Both the position numbers and the translations under genes were made by a program. Source: Armatimonadota bacterium (lineage in GTDB: Bacteria > Armatimonadota > Fimbriimonadia > Fimbriimonadales > Fimbriimonadaceae). From it: DNA of 64,000 nucleotides. The stretch is from NCBI GenBank assembly GCA_022563855.1, contig JADFMN010000012.1:28271-92270 (forward strand). The letters are read 5' to 3'. The notes beneath the pieces are model-generated. The model was not told where the DNA came from, made no database searches, and was given only the letters and a program-made list of their open reading frames with translations. Below are positions 1 to 9,100 of this stretch, one piece after another; position 1 is the stretch's first letter, and each line of letters begins with the position of its first letter.

Positions 1-2
1 TC

Positions 3-293
3 GAGTTCCGCATCGCCTATGAGGTTTTCAAGTCCGATCCATGCAATCAAAACGAGTTCCTGGGCCGAGAAGTTGAGCGGATTCTCCAAGCGTACCGCCG
101 CTTGAGACATTTTAACGCTGGAATACATGGTCTTATTGGCTTGGTAAGGGCGAACCCGGAAGACACTGACCGAATCGCTAAAACATTCGAAGAACTTGCC
201 AGACACCATGGGGACATCATGGCGCCGGAGGCAACACAGGACGAAATCAGACAGACAAGAAAAGAAGCCGAAGAGTGGCGAGGGCCAGACTGA
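3..293 (+). CDS. C-terminal part of an unrecognised protein
   Basis: An open frame runs in from before the window and ends at a TGA at 291-293. The visible 96 residues are charged and probably helical, with no signal or membrane segment, and I recognise no family. The TGA overlaps the ATG of the next gene (TGATG), so the two are probably translationally coupled and work together with the membrane-anchored ATPase downstream. Only the tail is seen, so its function cannot be judged here. Confidence 0.6.
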   Translation, partial: EFRIAYEVFKSDPCNQNEFLGREVERILQAYRRLRHFNAGIHGLIGLVRANPEDTDRIAKTFEELARHHGDIMAPEATQDEIRQTRKEAEEWRGPD

Positions 294-1507
294 TGATCTG
301 CAAGACATTGTGTTTCGCGAGCGCTAAGGGCGGTTCAGGGAAAACCGTGGTGGCAGCGTCCCTTGCAAAGCTCCTCGGGGCCCTCGGAAGGAAGGTAGTA
401 CTCATCGACGCCGACGCTGCCACCAACGGTCTTACGCTCTTCAACCTCCAAGAAGTACGGAAATGGGGCGAGATTAGCATCTCACAAGGAAACGAGCCTC
501 TGGGCATTTTCGAGTGGGATCGAGACGGGCCTCCTCCAGGAATCATGAGACTTGACTCTAATGTATTCTTCTTGCCGGCGACATTCGCCTTCCAAAATAC
601 AGAGAACACCTTACCGGATCGCTTCCGGATGTCCTTGACGTCGGCTGTTCAAATAATGAGAGAGGAATATGAATTCATCATAATAGATGCCCAAGCTGGA
701 TCGGATGTGTTTGCTTGCGTTGCAATGAGCCGTGAGGTATCGGACGAAGTCGTGATTGTTGCGGAGTACGATCCGGTCTCTGCGGCGGGTGTTGAGCGCC
801 TAAAGGGCCTGCTGCGAAATGACCTGACCTATGATCGCACTTGGGTGTTGTTGAACAAAATGCTTCCGGACTTCGCTAAGTCCTACGGAGATTTTCTGGA
901 AGTAGCCAAGTATCTGCCGCCGCTACCTTGGGACTCTGATGTAATCATGGCTTATGCTCGGCGCAAGCTGGCAATTAACCTAGAAGAAGTAAACGAGTAC
1001 ACGATCGGCTTTCTTCGAATGGCCGAAACGCTCTTAGGAGATGAAGTCAAGTCATCGTTTGAGAAATGGAAGACGAAGCTTGAGTCCCAACTAAGGCGTC
1101 CCCTTCTCATTCGCCAGCATGAATTGGAAGCGAAACTGGATGCACTCGTTCACCTGCGGGCCGACCTTGAGAACTCGGGACGCGCAAAGCGCCGCCGTGC
1201 AGTATTATCGCTTTACGTGTTTGCGACGGCCATTATGACCTCCCTGATTTGGGCCGTCACTTTCACTTCCCCCGATTACCGAGCCTGGCCTGCGTGGATT
1301 CTCTTCGTCATAGGGATCGTCTCGCTTGTCTTGTTCAGCGTCGCACATACGATGTGGACTCGGGTAAGCCGAACGGCGGACCTAGAAGTCGAGCGGGCGC
1401 GGCTGCGGCGTCAGGAGCGCTACCTTGAAGATAAGCTGAAGACGGTCCAGTCATTGGTATCAGCAGACTTCGACGAGATCGTCAAGGGCAGCGGGAGAAC
1501 GTCGTGA
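293..1507 (+). CDS. ParA/MinD-like ATPase with C-terminal membrane anchor
   Basis: 404 residues. The N-terminal ~240 residues are a deviant-Walker P-loop ATPase: KGGSGKT at residues 12-18, LIDADAATNG for the switch/Walker A' region, and hydrophobic FIIIDAQAG for Walker B. A charged stretch follows, then two hydrophobic segments (about residues 300-322 and 335-358) and a terminal coiled-coil-like tail rich in Arg, Glu and Leu. ParA/MinD enzymes position cargo or chromosomes on a membrane or nucleoid; two fused transmembrane helices are not typical of ParA, MinD or Soj. The ATG at 293 overlaps the stop of the upstream gene, which favours it over an in-frame start at 275. No parB or minC/minE partner is visible, so the role is open. 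Confidence 0.8.
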   Translation: MICKTLCFASAKGGSGKTVVAASLAKLLGALGRKVVLIDADAATNGLTLFNLQEVRKWGEISISQGNEPLGIFEWDRDGPPPGIMRLDSNVFFLPATFAFQNTENTLPDRFRMSLTSAVQIMREEYEFIIIDAQAGSDVFACVAMSREVSDEVVIVAEYDPVSAAGVERLKGLLRNDLTYDRTWVLLNKMLPDFAKSYGDFLEVAKYLPPLPWDSDVIMAYARRKLAINLEEVNEYTIGFLRMAETLLGDEVKSSFEKWKTKLESQLRRPLLIRQHELEAKLDALVHLRADLENSGRAKRRRAVLSLYVFATAIMTSLIWAVTFTSPDYRAWPAWILFVIGIVSLVLFSVAHTMWTRVSRTADLEVERARLRRQERYLEDKLKTVQSLVSADFDEIVKGSGRTS

Positions 1508-1634
1508 GGCACGAAACGGACCGAACGGCAGACGTGTCACGCCGAAATATTCAATAATAAGCGTGTCCTTTTTGGGACGTGCCCGCGGCGTTGAGACCCG
1601 GTTGAGCGTCTATACAGATTGTTAGCTCACGGTA

Positions 1635-2576
1635 GTGCGAAGCGCCCCAAATAAACCGGCTGGAAACCGACTGAAATTGAGTACTGAACATCCGCAACAG
1701 CTTGCAACGGCCAAGGGCATGCCCTATGGCCGGTTCACTTTAACGACCAGCTTGCAGCTCGGTGCGGTGCTGTTCGTCTTCTGGCTCATCGCGCCAGCGA
1801 TGTTCGCACACGAGTTTGCGCAAACTTGGCGCATCCTGCTCTGGACAGCCGCGATCGGAGTGCCGCTGAGCCTGTTCGAGTACCTCTACCACAGGTACAT
1901 GCTGCACTCGGCCGTGCTGCCGTTCTTGGGTTCGATGCACAAGGCGCACACACACCATCACGGCCTGACGAGCGTGAAGGCCCCCGTGACCCCGAAGGAG
2001 CCGGAGCGCAAGGTGCCGGTTGAGAACGAGTACCCGATCTTGCACGAGCATCAGGAGGACGACATGATGTTCCCTGTTTACGCCGTGTCGATCTTCTACG
2101 GCGTATTCCTCGCGCTGTTCGCGATTCCGCTCAAGCTGTTCTTCCCCGCCGCTCCGATAGTCGCCAGCACAATTTTCTGCGTGACGCTCTGCGTGGGCGC
2201 GTACGAGGTTTGGCACGCGATCACCCACTTGCCGTATGAGACGTGGTGGAAACCCAAGATGAACAACCGTGTATTCGGAAAAGTCGTGCGCCGCGCATAC
2301 GGATTCCATCTGATGCACCATTGGCGGCCGACTTGCAACCTCGCGGTCGTCGGCCTCTGGGGCTTCGCCGTGTGGGACCACATGTTCGGCACGCACAGGC
2401 GTCCGGAGAACCTCCCGCTCGACGGCACCGAGGTCCGGTACGTCGACTGCGAGCTCAGGAAACCGAGGTTTCCGATCGGGCTCTTCGACAAGATTGGAAA
2501 GAAGAGCCACAAGGCAGCCCGGAACTTTGAGCGTGTTGTCTTTCGGGTCTTTCGGAAGAGCCGTACTGCGGAGTGA
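1635..2576 (+). CDS. fatty acid hydroxylase/sterol desaturase superfamily membrane enzyme
   Basis: 313 residues with the histidine boxes of the di-iron membrane hydroxylases: HRYMLH, HKAHTHHH, HAITH and HLMHH, set between hydrophobic segments near residues 38-60, 68-85 and 150-185. These enzymes hydroxylate or desaturate lipids, carotenoids or sterols in the membrane; the substrate cannot be read from sequence. The open frame begins at GTG 1635; ATG 1720 is an alternative start with all histidine boxes retained. It stands alone between the ATPase gene and a repeat field. Family assignment is firm, the reaction is not. Confidence 0.8.
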   Translation: MRSAPNKPAGNRLKLSTEHPQQLATAKGMPYGRFTLTTSLQLGAVLFVFWLIAPAMFAHEFAQTWRILLWTAAIGVPLSLFEYLYHRYMLHSAVLPFLGSMHKAHTHHHGLTSVKAPVTPKEPERKVPVENEYPILHEHQEDDMMFPVYAVSIFYGVFLALFAIPLKLFFPAAPIVASTIFCVTLCVGAYEVWHAITHLPYETWWKPKMNNRVFGKVVRRAYGFHLMHHWRPTCNLAVVGLWGFAVWDHMFGTHRRPENLPLDGTEVRYVDCELRKPRFPIGLFDKIGKKSHKAARNFERVVFRVFRKSRTAE

Positions 2577-3002
2577 CCCATTGTGGTGCAGGTCTCCAGA
2601 CCTGCCTGCGAAGGACGAAACGGTCTCGCCGAAGGGTGACACGTCATCCTGAGCGGATCGAAAGATCCTGCGACACCGCGCTCTCGACGCGATGACGCTC
2701 GGCCCCCTCCTAACCTCCCCCGGCCACGAACGACAGCCGCGAATACGAGCCCGCAGGCCTGGGGAGGGATTTGGAGCGCGGACTCTTAGTCCATCGATGT
2801 CAAGGCCCCTCCTAACCTCCCCCGGCCACGAACGTCAGCCACGAACACCAGCTCGCAGGTCTGGGGAGGGATTTGGAGCGCGGACTCTTAGTCCGCATCC
2901 CGGCCTGTGGACTCTTAGTCCATCGATGTCAAGGCCCCTCCTAACCTCCCCCGGCCACGAACGTCAGCCACGAACGTCAGCCAGCAGGCCGGGGTTTGGG
3001 GC
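2577..3002. repeat. intergenic repeat field with tandem ~110-125 bp units
   Basis: No gene seen. The stretch starts with a perfect arm pair GCAGGTCT/AGACCTGC near 2588-2606 and a 'CATCCTGAGCGGATCGAAAG' type repeat at 2645. From about 2703 three imperfect tandem units begin with CCCCTCCTAACCTCCCCCGG (2703, 2811, 2936) and carry the palindrome GGACTCTTAGTCC (about 2781, 2881, 2909). The same palindrome recurs at 42947-42985. These look like dispersed REP-type elements. Confidence 0.75.
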
Positions 3003-3458
3003 TCACTTCTTCGGCCAGTCCCAAAGCCCGTACAGCAAGATATCCTCGGGCTCGTGGCCGTTAATGCGCAAGGCGATCTCGATTTGCGATCGGTGGTGCG
3101 CCTCGTGGGCGATGCAGTACGCAAAGAACTTCACGGTCGTATCGAACCGGCCCGCGCGATCCGATTCCTCCATCTTCTGAAACAGCTGTTGCATCAGGTC
3201 GTTCGTCACGTCGAGAGCCGAGAGGATGTCCTTGCGCGTCGCGGTCTTCCAATCTAGTTTCTTGAGATGCGCTGATTCCTTTTGCATTCGCTCCTTCAAC
3301 CAGTGGCCTCGGACTGAGACGATGTGCGTCCAGTTCGAGCGGATAGTCTTCCCTTTCCCGGGCTTAAACTCGAAGTGCTCGTCCTCGCACATCTCCAGCA
3401 GCTCGAGGTTGACGGCGTTGTTCACGCGCCACGCGTCGTTCAGTTGTTCGACTGTCAT
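3003..3458 (-). CDS. DinB family protein
   Basis: 151 residues, the usual size for the DinB/DfsB four-helix-bundle family. Typical histidines are present: HIVSVRGHW in the second helix and HEAHHRSQIEIALRINGH near the C-terminus, arranged as in the metal site of this family. Members include thiol-dependent S-transferases, but most are uncharacterised. A CATAAT hexamer at 3465-3470 lies six bases before the ATG, suggesting leaderless transcription. A second DinB protein is at 51772-52290. Confidence 0.8.
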   Translation of the reverse strand: MTVEQLNDAWRVNNAVNLELLEMCEDEHFEFKPGKGKTIRSNWTHIVSVRGHWLKERMQKESAHLKKLDWKTATRKDILSALDVTNDLMQQLFQKMEESDRAGRFDTTVKFFAYCIAHEAHHRSQIEIALRINGHEPEDILLYGLWDWPKK

Positions 3459-3527
3459 GCGGCTATTATGACGGTGCTAGCATGGGCCGGTGATCGAGGA
3501 GCGCGACACACGTATGACGACACAGCT

Positions 3528-5540
3528 TCAATTGTATGACGTCCGCGATCCGCCTCGCGCCTTTTGGATCGCCGCAGCGATCGCCGCCTGCGCCGACGCC
3601 GGAAGTTGCTCGACCGGGCCGAGTTCATCGAAGAATGGAACGCGCCCGTACCGGGCTGTCATAACGACGGACCCGACGTTTGGAACGACCAGTTCGACTG
3701 TAAGCGTTTCCGTAGGTCCTACAGCGACGCGATCTACTTTCTGGTCTGATAGCCCATCGTAATCAGGGTTGACGGAGATATTCGCATACCTCTCCAAGTC
3801 CATCTGAAACCCTGTTTTCTCATAGCCGACCCAAAGCTCCGTTCCCTCGACAACCTGAACTCGCAGCGTCGTACCCGCTGGCAACCGCTCCCCAAATAGG
3901 GACGAAACTCGTCGGCCCTGCTGAGCTTCGAGGGAGGACATATCAAGGCCTGCGGGAATCATGCGCGCCCGCCCCCAGTCCGAAGTCGCGAGCACTTCCC
4001 AAACTCCGCTCGGCCAGAGGGAGAGCGGTATCTCGATTCCACCAGACCATGCAGCCCTCTGTTGCGAGGTAGACAATCGGGCATAGACGGCTGTGCCGTT
4101 GCCACCTCTTGAGAAAACGCCGGGCCAAGACCAATCGTCCTCCCCCAAGAACTCGGCAATGCCAAGCCAGGTTTGCCAGCTCGGCTCAAGCGTCTCAATC
4201 TCCGTGCGCCTGATGAATCCGGCCATGTTGTTCAGCCTGATCCATCCGTCTGCCCTCGCTCTCTTCAGCAGCGTGGCGAACGCCGGTCTGTCCATTCGGT
4301 TCTTTCTTGCACCGGCTGGATCGAAGGGCCGGGCGATCCAACAGGAAAGTTCTGTGTCAAACGTCGCCATAAAGATGTTCCACCCAAATCCGAAGACGCT
4401 GCTCAGCGTCATGCCGTCTTCGACAGATTGACGAAATGGCCAATGCAGGACGCCGTCGGCGAACAGCGCGACGATGTTGGTCTTCTTGCGTTCGGCGGCT
4501 TGCAGAATCGGCCAGGACACCAGGCTCGTCAGCGGCTCGTTGTTCGGCAGGTCGTCGATGACTTGGGCCAGCAGGCGCGGAAGCTCCTTGCGCGTCATCA
4601 CACGCGGATTCCGGCGACCAGCGAAAACCCACCCTCTTGGCACAAAGTAGTTCCACGCCTCCTTCATGTCCTTGCCGATCTCCAACGGCTCGTCCAAACC
4701 TCGATAAAAATCGGGCCACTCGTTTTCGCTGCTGACGATACCGCTCCCGCCGCTAAAATCCGAGCTCAAGCTCCGAATGCCAGCACGAAAACTGATCGAA
4801 ATCCCCAGCGAATCGGGCTTTCGGTTGAACTCGAGCTCGATCTTGTGGACTAGGGAACCGGGGTAGTTTAAGCCGAAGCTGTTTTCATCCGTCAGCCCCG
4901 ATACTTGCTGCGCCCGGTACCACACCTCGCGGTCTTGCCTGAACGCTTTCGCGGCGTCCATCCACGCAGGCGGAAACGGCCGCTCCTCCAATCGCGGATC
5001 GTCCGAATAGATTGTCGAACCGAGCGGCAGGCTCATCAGGTCGTCGACGGTGAGCGTCGCTTCGACCCTGTCTTCAAAGCGCCTCAACGGACTCTCATTA
5101 TAGGTGTAGCCGCCAAAGGGCTTGGGAGAAGTCTGGTTTCGCATCTCCTCGATTACCTCTACCAAGACCAATGGTTTCCGGTCTCTATTCCTCTTGATCG
5201 CCCCATCGATTCTGAGCTGGAGCGATCTCTTTAGCTCCTCGTTGATCGCGTTCTCCTCGGCGAGCTCTTGTGCTCTTGTGCGAGTGAGATACAGGACGTC
5301 ACCCTTTCTCGACCAAGTCGCGTTGAGGGTCTTGGCGATCGCGGCCTTCGCGTCCTCGATCGGCATTTCGTCGAACCGTACGAGGAAGTAGTCCTTGTTG
5401 ACGCCGCCGCTAGGCTTGATCGTCTCGCCGATCTGCTTTCCGAACGCCTCCAGCACGATAGAAGAGTGCGCGCAGGGGTGGGTGAACGTGACCGTTTGCC
5501 ATTGAGTGGCGGCTGCGACCAAGGCTATAGCGGCAATCAT
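3528..5540 (-). CDS. secreted protein, second of a tandem paralogous pair
   Basis: 670 residues beginning with a short signal peptide (MIAAIALVAAA). Residues ~20-95 resemble the STN-type short domain found ahead of secretins and TonB receptors: a 'disappearing' helix/strand pattern ending in GDVLYLTRTRAQELAEENA. The remainder is unrecognised and has no secretin or TonB barrel signature. ATG 5540 overlaps the TGA of the upstream paralogue as ATGA and aligns with that paralogue's start; an in-frame ATG at 5552 would put four extra residues ahead of the signal peptide. The pair is nearly identical over the first ~95 residues and again similar near the C-terminus (ELWVGYDKTG-like, VGPTETL.VELVVPNVGS), but diverges in between. 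Probably periplasmic or surface-exposed; function unknown. Confidence 0.75.
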   Translation of the reverse strand: MIAAIALVAAATQWQTVTFTHPCAHSSIVLEAFGKQIGETIKPSGGVNKDYFLVRFDEMPIEDAKAAIAKTLNATWSRKGDVLYLTRTRAQELAEENAINEELKRSLQLRIDGAIKRNRDRKPLVLVEVIEEMRNQTSPKPFGGYTYNESPLRRFEDRVEATLTVDDLMSLPLGSTIYSDDPRLEERPFPPAWMDAAKAFRQDREVWYRAQQVSGLTDENSFGLNYPGSLVHKIELEFNRKPDSLGISISFRAGIRSLSSDFSGGSGIVSSENEWPDFYRGLDEPLEIGKDMKEAWNYFVPRGWVFAGRRNPRVMTRKELPRLLAQVIDDLPNNEPLTSLVSWPILQAAERKKTNIVALFADGVLHWPFRQSVEDGMTLSSVFGFGWNIFMATFDTELSCWIARPFDPAGARKNRMDRPAFATLLKRARADGWIRLNNMAGFIRRTEIETLEPSWQTWLGIAEFLGEDDWSWPGVFSRGGNGTAVYARLSTSQQRAAWSGGIEIPLSLWPSGVWEVLATSDWGRARMIPAGLDMSSLEAQQGRRVSSLFGERLPAGTTLRVQVVEGTELWVGYEKTGFQMDLERYANISVNPDYDGLSDQKVDRVAVGPTETLTVELVVPNVGSVVMTARYGRVPFFDELGPVEQLPASAQAAIAAAIQKARGGSRTSYN

Positions 5541-7531
5541 CGTCCACCCCACGCCTTTTCGATCGCCGCCAAAACCGCAGCCCGCGCCGACGCAGGAAGT
5601 TTGTCGACCGAACCGAGTTCGTCGAGGAACGGAATGCGCTCAAATTTGGCCTTCATCTCATACGAGCCGACGTTTGGAACGATCAACTCGACCATAAGCG
5701 TTTCCGTTGGACCCACGGCGACGCTATTGACGTCATATTTAGCTGGTACGCCTAGTTCGGCGCCGACGAACGCGCGCGCGTAGGTTTCTAAGTTCAATTG
5801 AACGCCCGTCTTGTCATAGCCCACCCAAAGCTCTGTGTCCTCCAAGACCTGGACACGCATCGTCGTGCCATTCGGCAGCCTTTGGCGCAGGAGATTCGAA
5901 ACACGACGCCCGAAACGAGCCTCGACATCATACGGCTCTAGCCCTGGCGGAAGCATGCGCTGTCCCTGCCAATCGCCGCGCGCAAGCGCCGGCCAAACTC
6001 CCGGCTGCCAGTAAGCAAGCGGAATTTCGACTCCGCCGCGGGTAGCCTGTAGCCGCTGCGTAGGCGTCAGACTCGCATAGATTTCTGTAGCCACAAGCCC
6101 CTCAGTCTTGTTGCTGAACCACGTTTGCGTGTTCTGCAGTTGGAAAACGCTGGTAGCGAGGATGGACTCCCAGCCGGGAGTGAGGGTCTCCGCGCCCGCG
6201 CGCATGATGAAATTGACGGCGTCATCCAGTCCAGTCCAGCCATCGGCCCACGTTGACCTAAGGAGCGCACCGAATACATCCCGGTCCATCCGGTTTTTCC
6301 GGGCGCCAGCCGGGTCGCGGGGGCGAGCCATCCAGCAGGAGAGATCTTCGTCGTACTGGGCAAAGAAACTCGTGTTCCCGTTGACGAAGAAAGCTCGCAA
6401 CGGCACTCCTTTCTCTATCGAAAGATCGAACGGTCTTTGCAACATAACGTCGGCGAACAGCGCGACGATGTTGGTCTCTCTGTACTCGGCTGCTTCCAAG
6501 ATCGGCCAAGACACGAGGGTCGTCAAGGGCTCGTTGTTCGGCAGGTCATTGATGACTTGCGCGAGCAGCCGTGGAATGCTCGAGCGGATCCGCACGCGCT
6601 GATCCGATTCTCGACTCGAATGCGTCCACCTTGGCTTAGCGTAATTCCACGCTTCTGAAATCTCCTTGCTGACCTCGACCGGCTGTCGCAAATTGCGATA
6701 GAAGTCGCTCCATTCGTTCTGGCTGATCGTCAAGCCACTCGCTCTGGACAGCAAGGACTCCATATTCAAACCCCGGCCTTCGAGTTTGACCATGATTGTC
6801 AGCGTGTTCGAAGTTCGCTCGAACTCTAGTTCGAATTTGCTTACGACGGATGCGAACCACCTGCCCAAGTTTCTTCTATCTTCACCCGAAATGGCGATCG
6901 GAATCGCTTGCTGCCAAACGTCTCGTTCATCCCGAAAAGTTTGGACCGCTTTAGCCCAATTCGAAGGGATCGGCCGGTCGCCAGACTGTTTGTCTTCCGA
7001 AAAGTACGTCGTGCCAAGTGGCAGGCTCATCAAGTCCTCCACGGTGAACGTCGCTGCGATCTTGTCTTGAAGGCGCCTCTGAGGATTCTCTTCATTTAGT
7101 TCGCTGCTCCAGCTTCCGTCGGATGGTAGGTCGCGCAGCAGCTCAAGCACGTCGTTCAAGACCAGCGGCTTTCTGGCCTCGTTCCTTTTGAATGCCTGGT
7201 CGATGTTGCGCTGAATGGACAGCCGGAGTTGTGCGTCGATCGCGTTTTCCTCAGCGAGCTCTTGGGCTCTTGTGCGAGTGAGATACAGGACGTCGCCCTT
7301 CGTCGACCAAGTCGCGTTGAGGGTCTTGGCTATCGCGGCCTTGGCGTCCTCGATCGGCATTTCGTCGAAGCGGATGAGGAAGTAGTCCTTGTTGACGCTG
7401 CCGCTAGGCTTGATCGTCTCGCCGATCTGCTTCCCGAACGCCTCCAGCACAATCGAAGAGTGCGCGCACGGGTGGGTGAACGTGACGGTTTGCGGTTGAG
7501 CAGCAACCGCAGCAAAGATCAATGCCAGCAT
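5537..7531 (-). CDS. secreted protein, first of a tandem paralogous pair
   Basis: 664 residues with signal peptide MLALIFAAVAA, the same STN-like N-terminal domain (~20-95) and a conserved block LLAQVINDLPNNEPLTTLVS shared with its downstream partner. An AAGGAG lies at 7539-7544, seven bases before the ATG, and a TATAAT at 7552-7557, so this gene has a short leader with a good ribosome site and probably heads a two-gene operon with the 3528-5540 gene. No enzymatic motif was recognised. The sequence fits a soluble exported protein that uses an STN-like domain for a protein contact, but this is inference. Confidence 0.75.
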   Translation of the reverse strand: MLALIFAAVAAQPQTVTFTHPCAHSSIVLEAFGKQIGETIKPSGSVNKDYFLIRFDEMPIEDAKAAIAKTLNATWSTKGDVLYLTRTRAQELAEENAIDAQLRLSIQRNIDQAFKRNEARKPLVLNDVLELLRDLPSDGSWSSELNEENPQRRLQDKIAATFTVEDLMSLPLGTTYFSEDKQSGDRPIPSNWAKAVQTFRDERDVWQQAIPIAISGEDRRNLGRWFASVVSKFELEFERTSNTLTIMVKLEGRGLNMESLLSRASGLTISQNEWSDFYRNLRQPVEVSKEISEAWNYAKPRWTHSSRESDQRVRIRSSIPRLLAQVINDLPNNEPLTTLVSWPILEAAEYRETNIVALFADVMLQRPFDLSIEKGVPLRAFFVNGNTSFFAQYDEDLSCWMARPRDPAGARKNRMDRDVFGALLRSTWADGWTGLDDAVNFIMRAGAETLTPGWESILATSVFQLQNTQTWFSNKTEGLVATEIYASLTPTQRLQATRGGVEIPLAYWQPGVWPALARGDWQGQRMLPPGLEPYDVEARFGRRVSNLLRQRLPNGTTMRVQVLEDTELWVGYDKTGVQLNLETYARAFVGAELGVPAKYDVNSVAVGPTETLMVELIVPNVGSYEMKAKFERIPFLDELGSVDKLPASARAAVLAAIEKAWGGR

Positions 7532-7628
7532 TCTCTGACTCCTTGACGCTTATTATAACGGTTTTGGCACCGACCAAAGATTGATGTGCGCCTCCAAGCG
7601 CGCGGATCGACCAACAAGAAAACCCATA

Positions 7629-9071
7629 TCAGGGACTGTAGAAGAATCTGGGATCAGGTTTGGTCAGCCAGTAATTGACGATCGTCCCGCGATCCAATTC
7701 GTTACCGCTCCGTGCTTGGAACTGCACGTATTCATCGCCATAGAAGATAGATTCTATGAACCCGTCGTCTCTACCGTTTGTCCAGCGAGAATAAATGACG
7801 AAACCCGTTCCTGTCTTTCTATACAAGGCATCTCTGCCGCTGCCGTACGGGTCGATCAAAGCCAAGTCTTGCGGGAGTTCGTCTGGCAAGTCGGCGTACT
7901 TTGGATATCGACCCAACATGTCAATCGCCGCCTCGCTGCTGCGGCGCTCAAAGCCGAAACTAATCGCCCAGCCAACAATGGTGTCCTGACTCCCCAACAG
8001 CACTGTGGCAAGTTCATACGACAGATCGTTAATCTCATCGAGCTCGATAAAGTGCCGTCGAAGTTCCTCAGTTCCTGATCCATCTACCGGTGAGAGAAGT
8101 CGGGCCAAGCGCTCAGCCTCAACGACGGATTCGTAATAGCGCGCTTCGAGCGCATCTGCTGTGCGGTTTCCAGTGCGGCGCATTTTGACTTCTTCATCGG
8201 AGAATAGACTCGCCCAGAGTTCCTTCATACGGTCAAAGCGAGTCGGAAGGTCATCCACGGATGAATATCCGTAAGCGCCCTGCTCAAGCCAGGGTCCGAT
8301 CTGGTACGGGTTTAACGTGTGCAGTGCTTCAAGCAGTCGAGCAAGTGTACGGCTGTCGCCCGCGACAACTTCTGCGAGAGACGGAGTTGGCGGCAATTTC
8401 TGCACTAGAGCTCGGGCAACGCTCATCACCCTTGCATTCGATCTATTCTTGATCGATGCTGTCACTAGTGCTTCCCAGACGATGGACCGGTTGATCATGC
8501 CAGAAAAGTATGTTGAGGTGTCTTGCTCCTGCTCGGCAACGGCAATGACATCGAATGCTAGCATCGTATACCGCTCCAGCGACTTTACGTCGCCATCATC
8601 GGCTGCGCCAATTATTGCGACAGTCATCGCCTGGATGACCCGCCTGGCATCTATCGTTGACTCAACTGTCCAGTCGCCCCAGTCCCCTATGAAAATATGG
8701 TGCAAAGCAAGCGGTGCAATCCTTTCTTCCAGAGCGCGGAACCACTCCTCTTCTTCCCGAAAGACCTCGGCGGGGGTCGACGTCGGCGTCGTGTCCCTAT
8801 CTGAAAACGCGGCGACGCTCGCCGGGATCGACTCCTTTAGCTCCCGCCAACCCTCGCGGTCGTCGCGGTACTCGGTGCCGTTCGCTTCGCGGAACTCTTC
8901 CCACGTCAGCGTTCCGAACGCGTCTCTCGCATCTTCCCTGGCCTGCTCGAGTCCGCGAGCAGCTTTCACATAACGCGGATCCTCGCGCAACCCAAGAAAC
9001 AGCAGCGCTGCGACCGCCGCAACGAACAGCCCGACGCCGAGTAGAATCCACCTTCTCCGCCTCTTGACCAT
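7629..9071 (-). CDS. membrane-anchored protein of unknown function
   Basis: 480 residues: a basic start (MVKRRRR), one transmembrane segment (about residues 8-29), then a long acidic extracytoplasmic region. The end reads IDPYGSGRDALYRKTGTGF followed by a 'YSRWTNGRDDG' stretch, resembling C-termini of secreted proteins in Planctomycetes- and Armatimonadota-like genomes ('DP.SG..L.YR..GDGF.LYS.G.DG.DDGG'). ATG 9071 is preferred because a TATAAT at 9080-9085 sits eight bases upstream; a TTG start at 9080 would fall inside it. No enzyme motif recognised. Confidence 0.7.
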   Translation of the reverse strand: MVKRRRRWILLGVGLFVAAVAALLFLGLREDPRYVKAARGLEQAREDARDAFGTLTWEEFREANGTEYRDDREGWRELKESIPASVAAFSDRDTTPTSTPAEVFREEEEWFRALEERIAPLALHHIFIGDWGDWTVESTIDARRVIQAMTVAIIGAADDGDVKSLERYTMLAFDVIAVAEQEQDTSTYFSGMINRSIVWEALVTASIKNRSNARVMSVARALVQKLPPTPSLAEVVAGDSRTLARLLEALHTLNPYQIGPWLEQGAYGYSSVDDLPTRFDRMKELWASLFSDEEVKMRRTGNRTADALEARYYESVVEAERLARLLSPVDGSGTEELRRHFIELDEINDLSYELATVLLGSQDTIVGWAISFGFERRSSEAAIDMLGRYPKYADLPDELPQDLALIDPYGSGRDALYRKTGTGFVIYSRWTNGRDDGFIESIFYGDEYVQFQARSGNELDRGTIVNYWLTKPDPRFFYSP

Positions 9072-9100
9072 TGACGTCAATTATAGCTTGGGCCGAATCC

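Noticed and set aside
1740..2642. Long minus-strand open frame over the hydroxylase gene
   Set aside because: Low-complexity Arg/Glu/His-rich translation typical of an antisense shadow; the plus strand carries clear histidine boxes.
2703..2990. Possible CRISPR array
   Set aside because: Units of 108-125 bp are tandem and degenerate, without constant-length spacers, and no cas gene is near.
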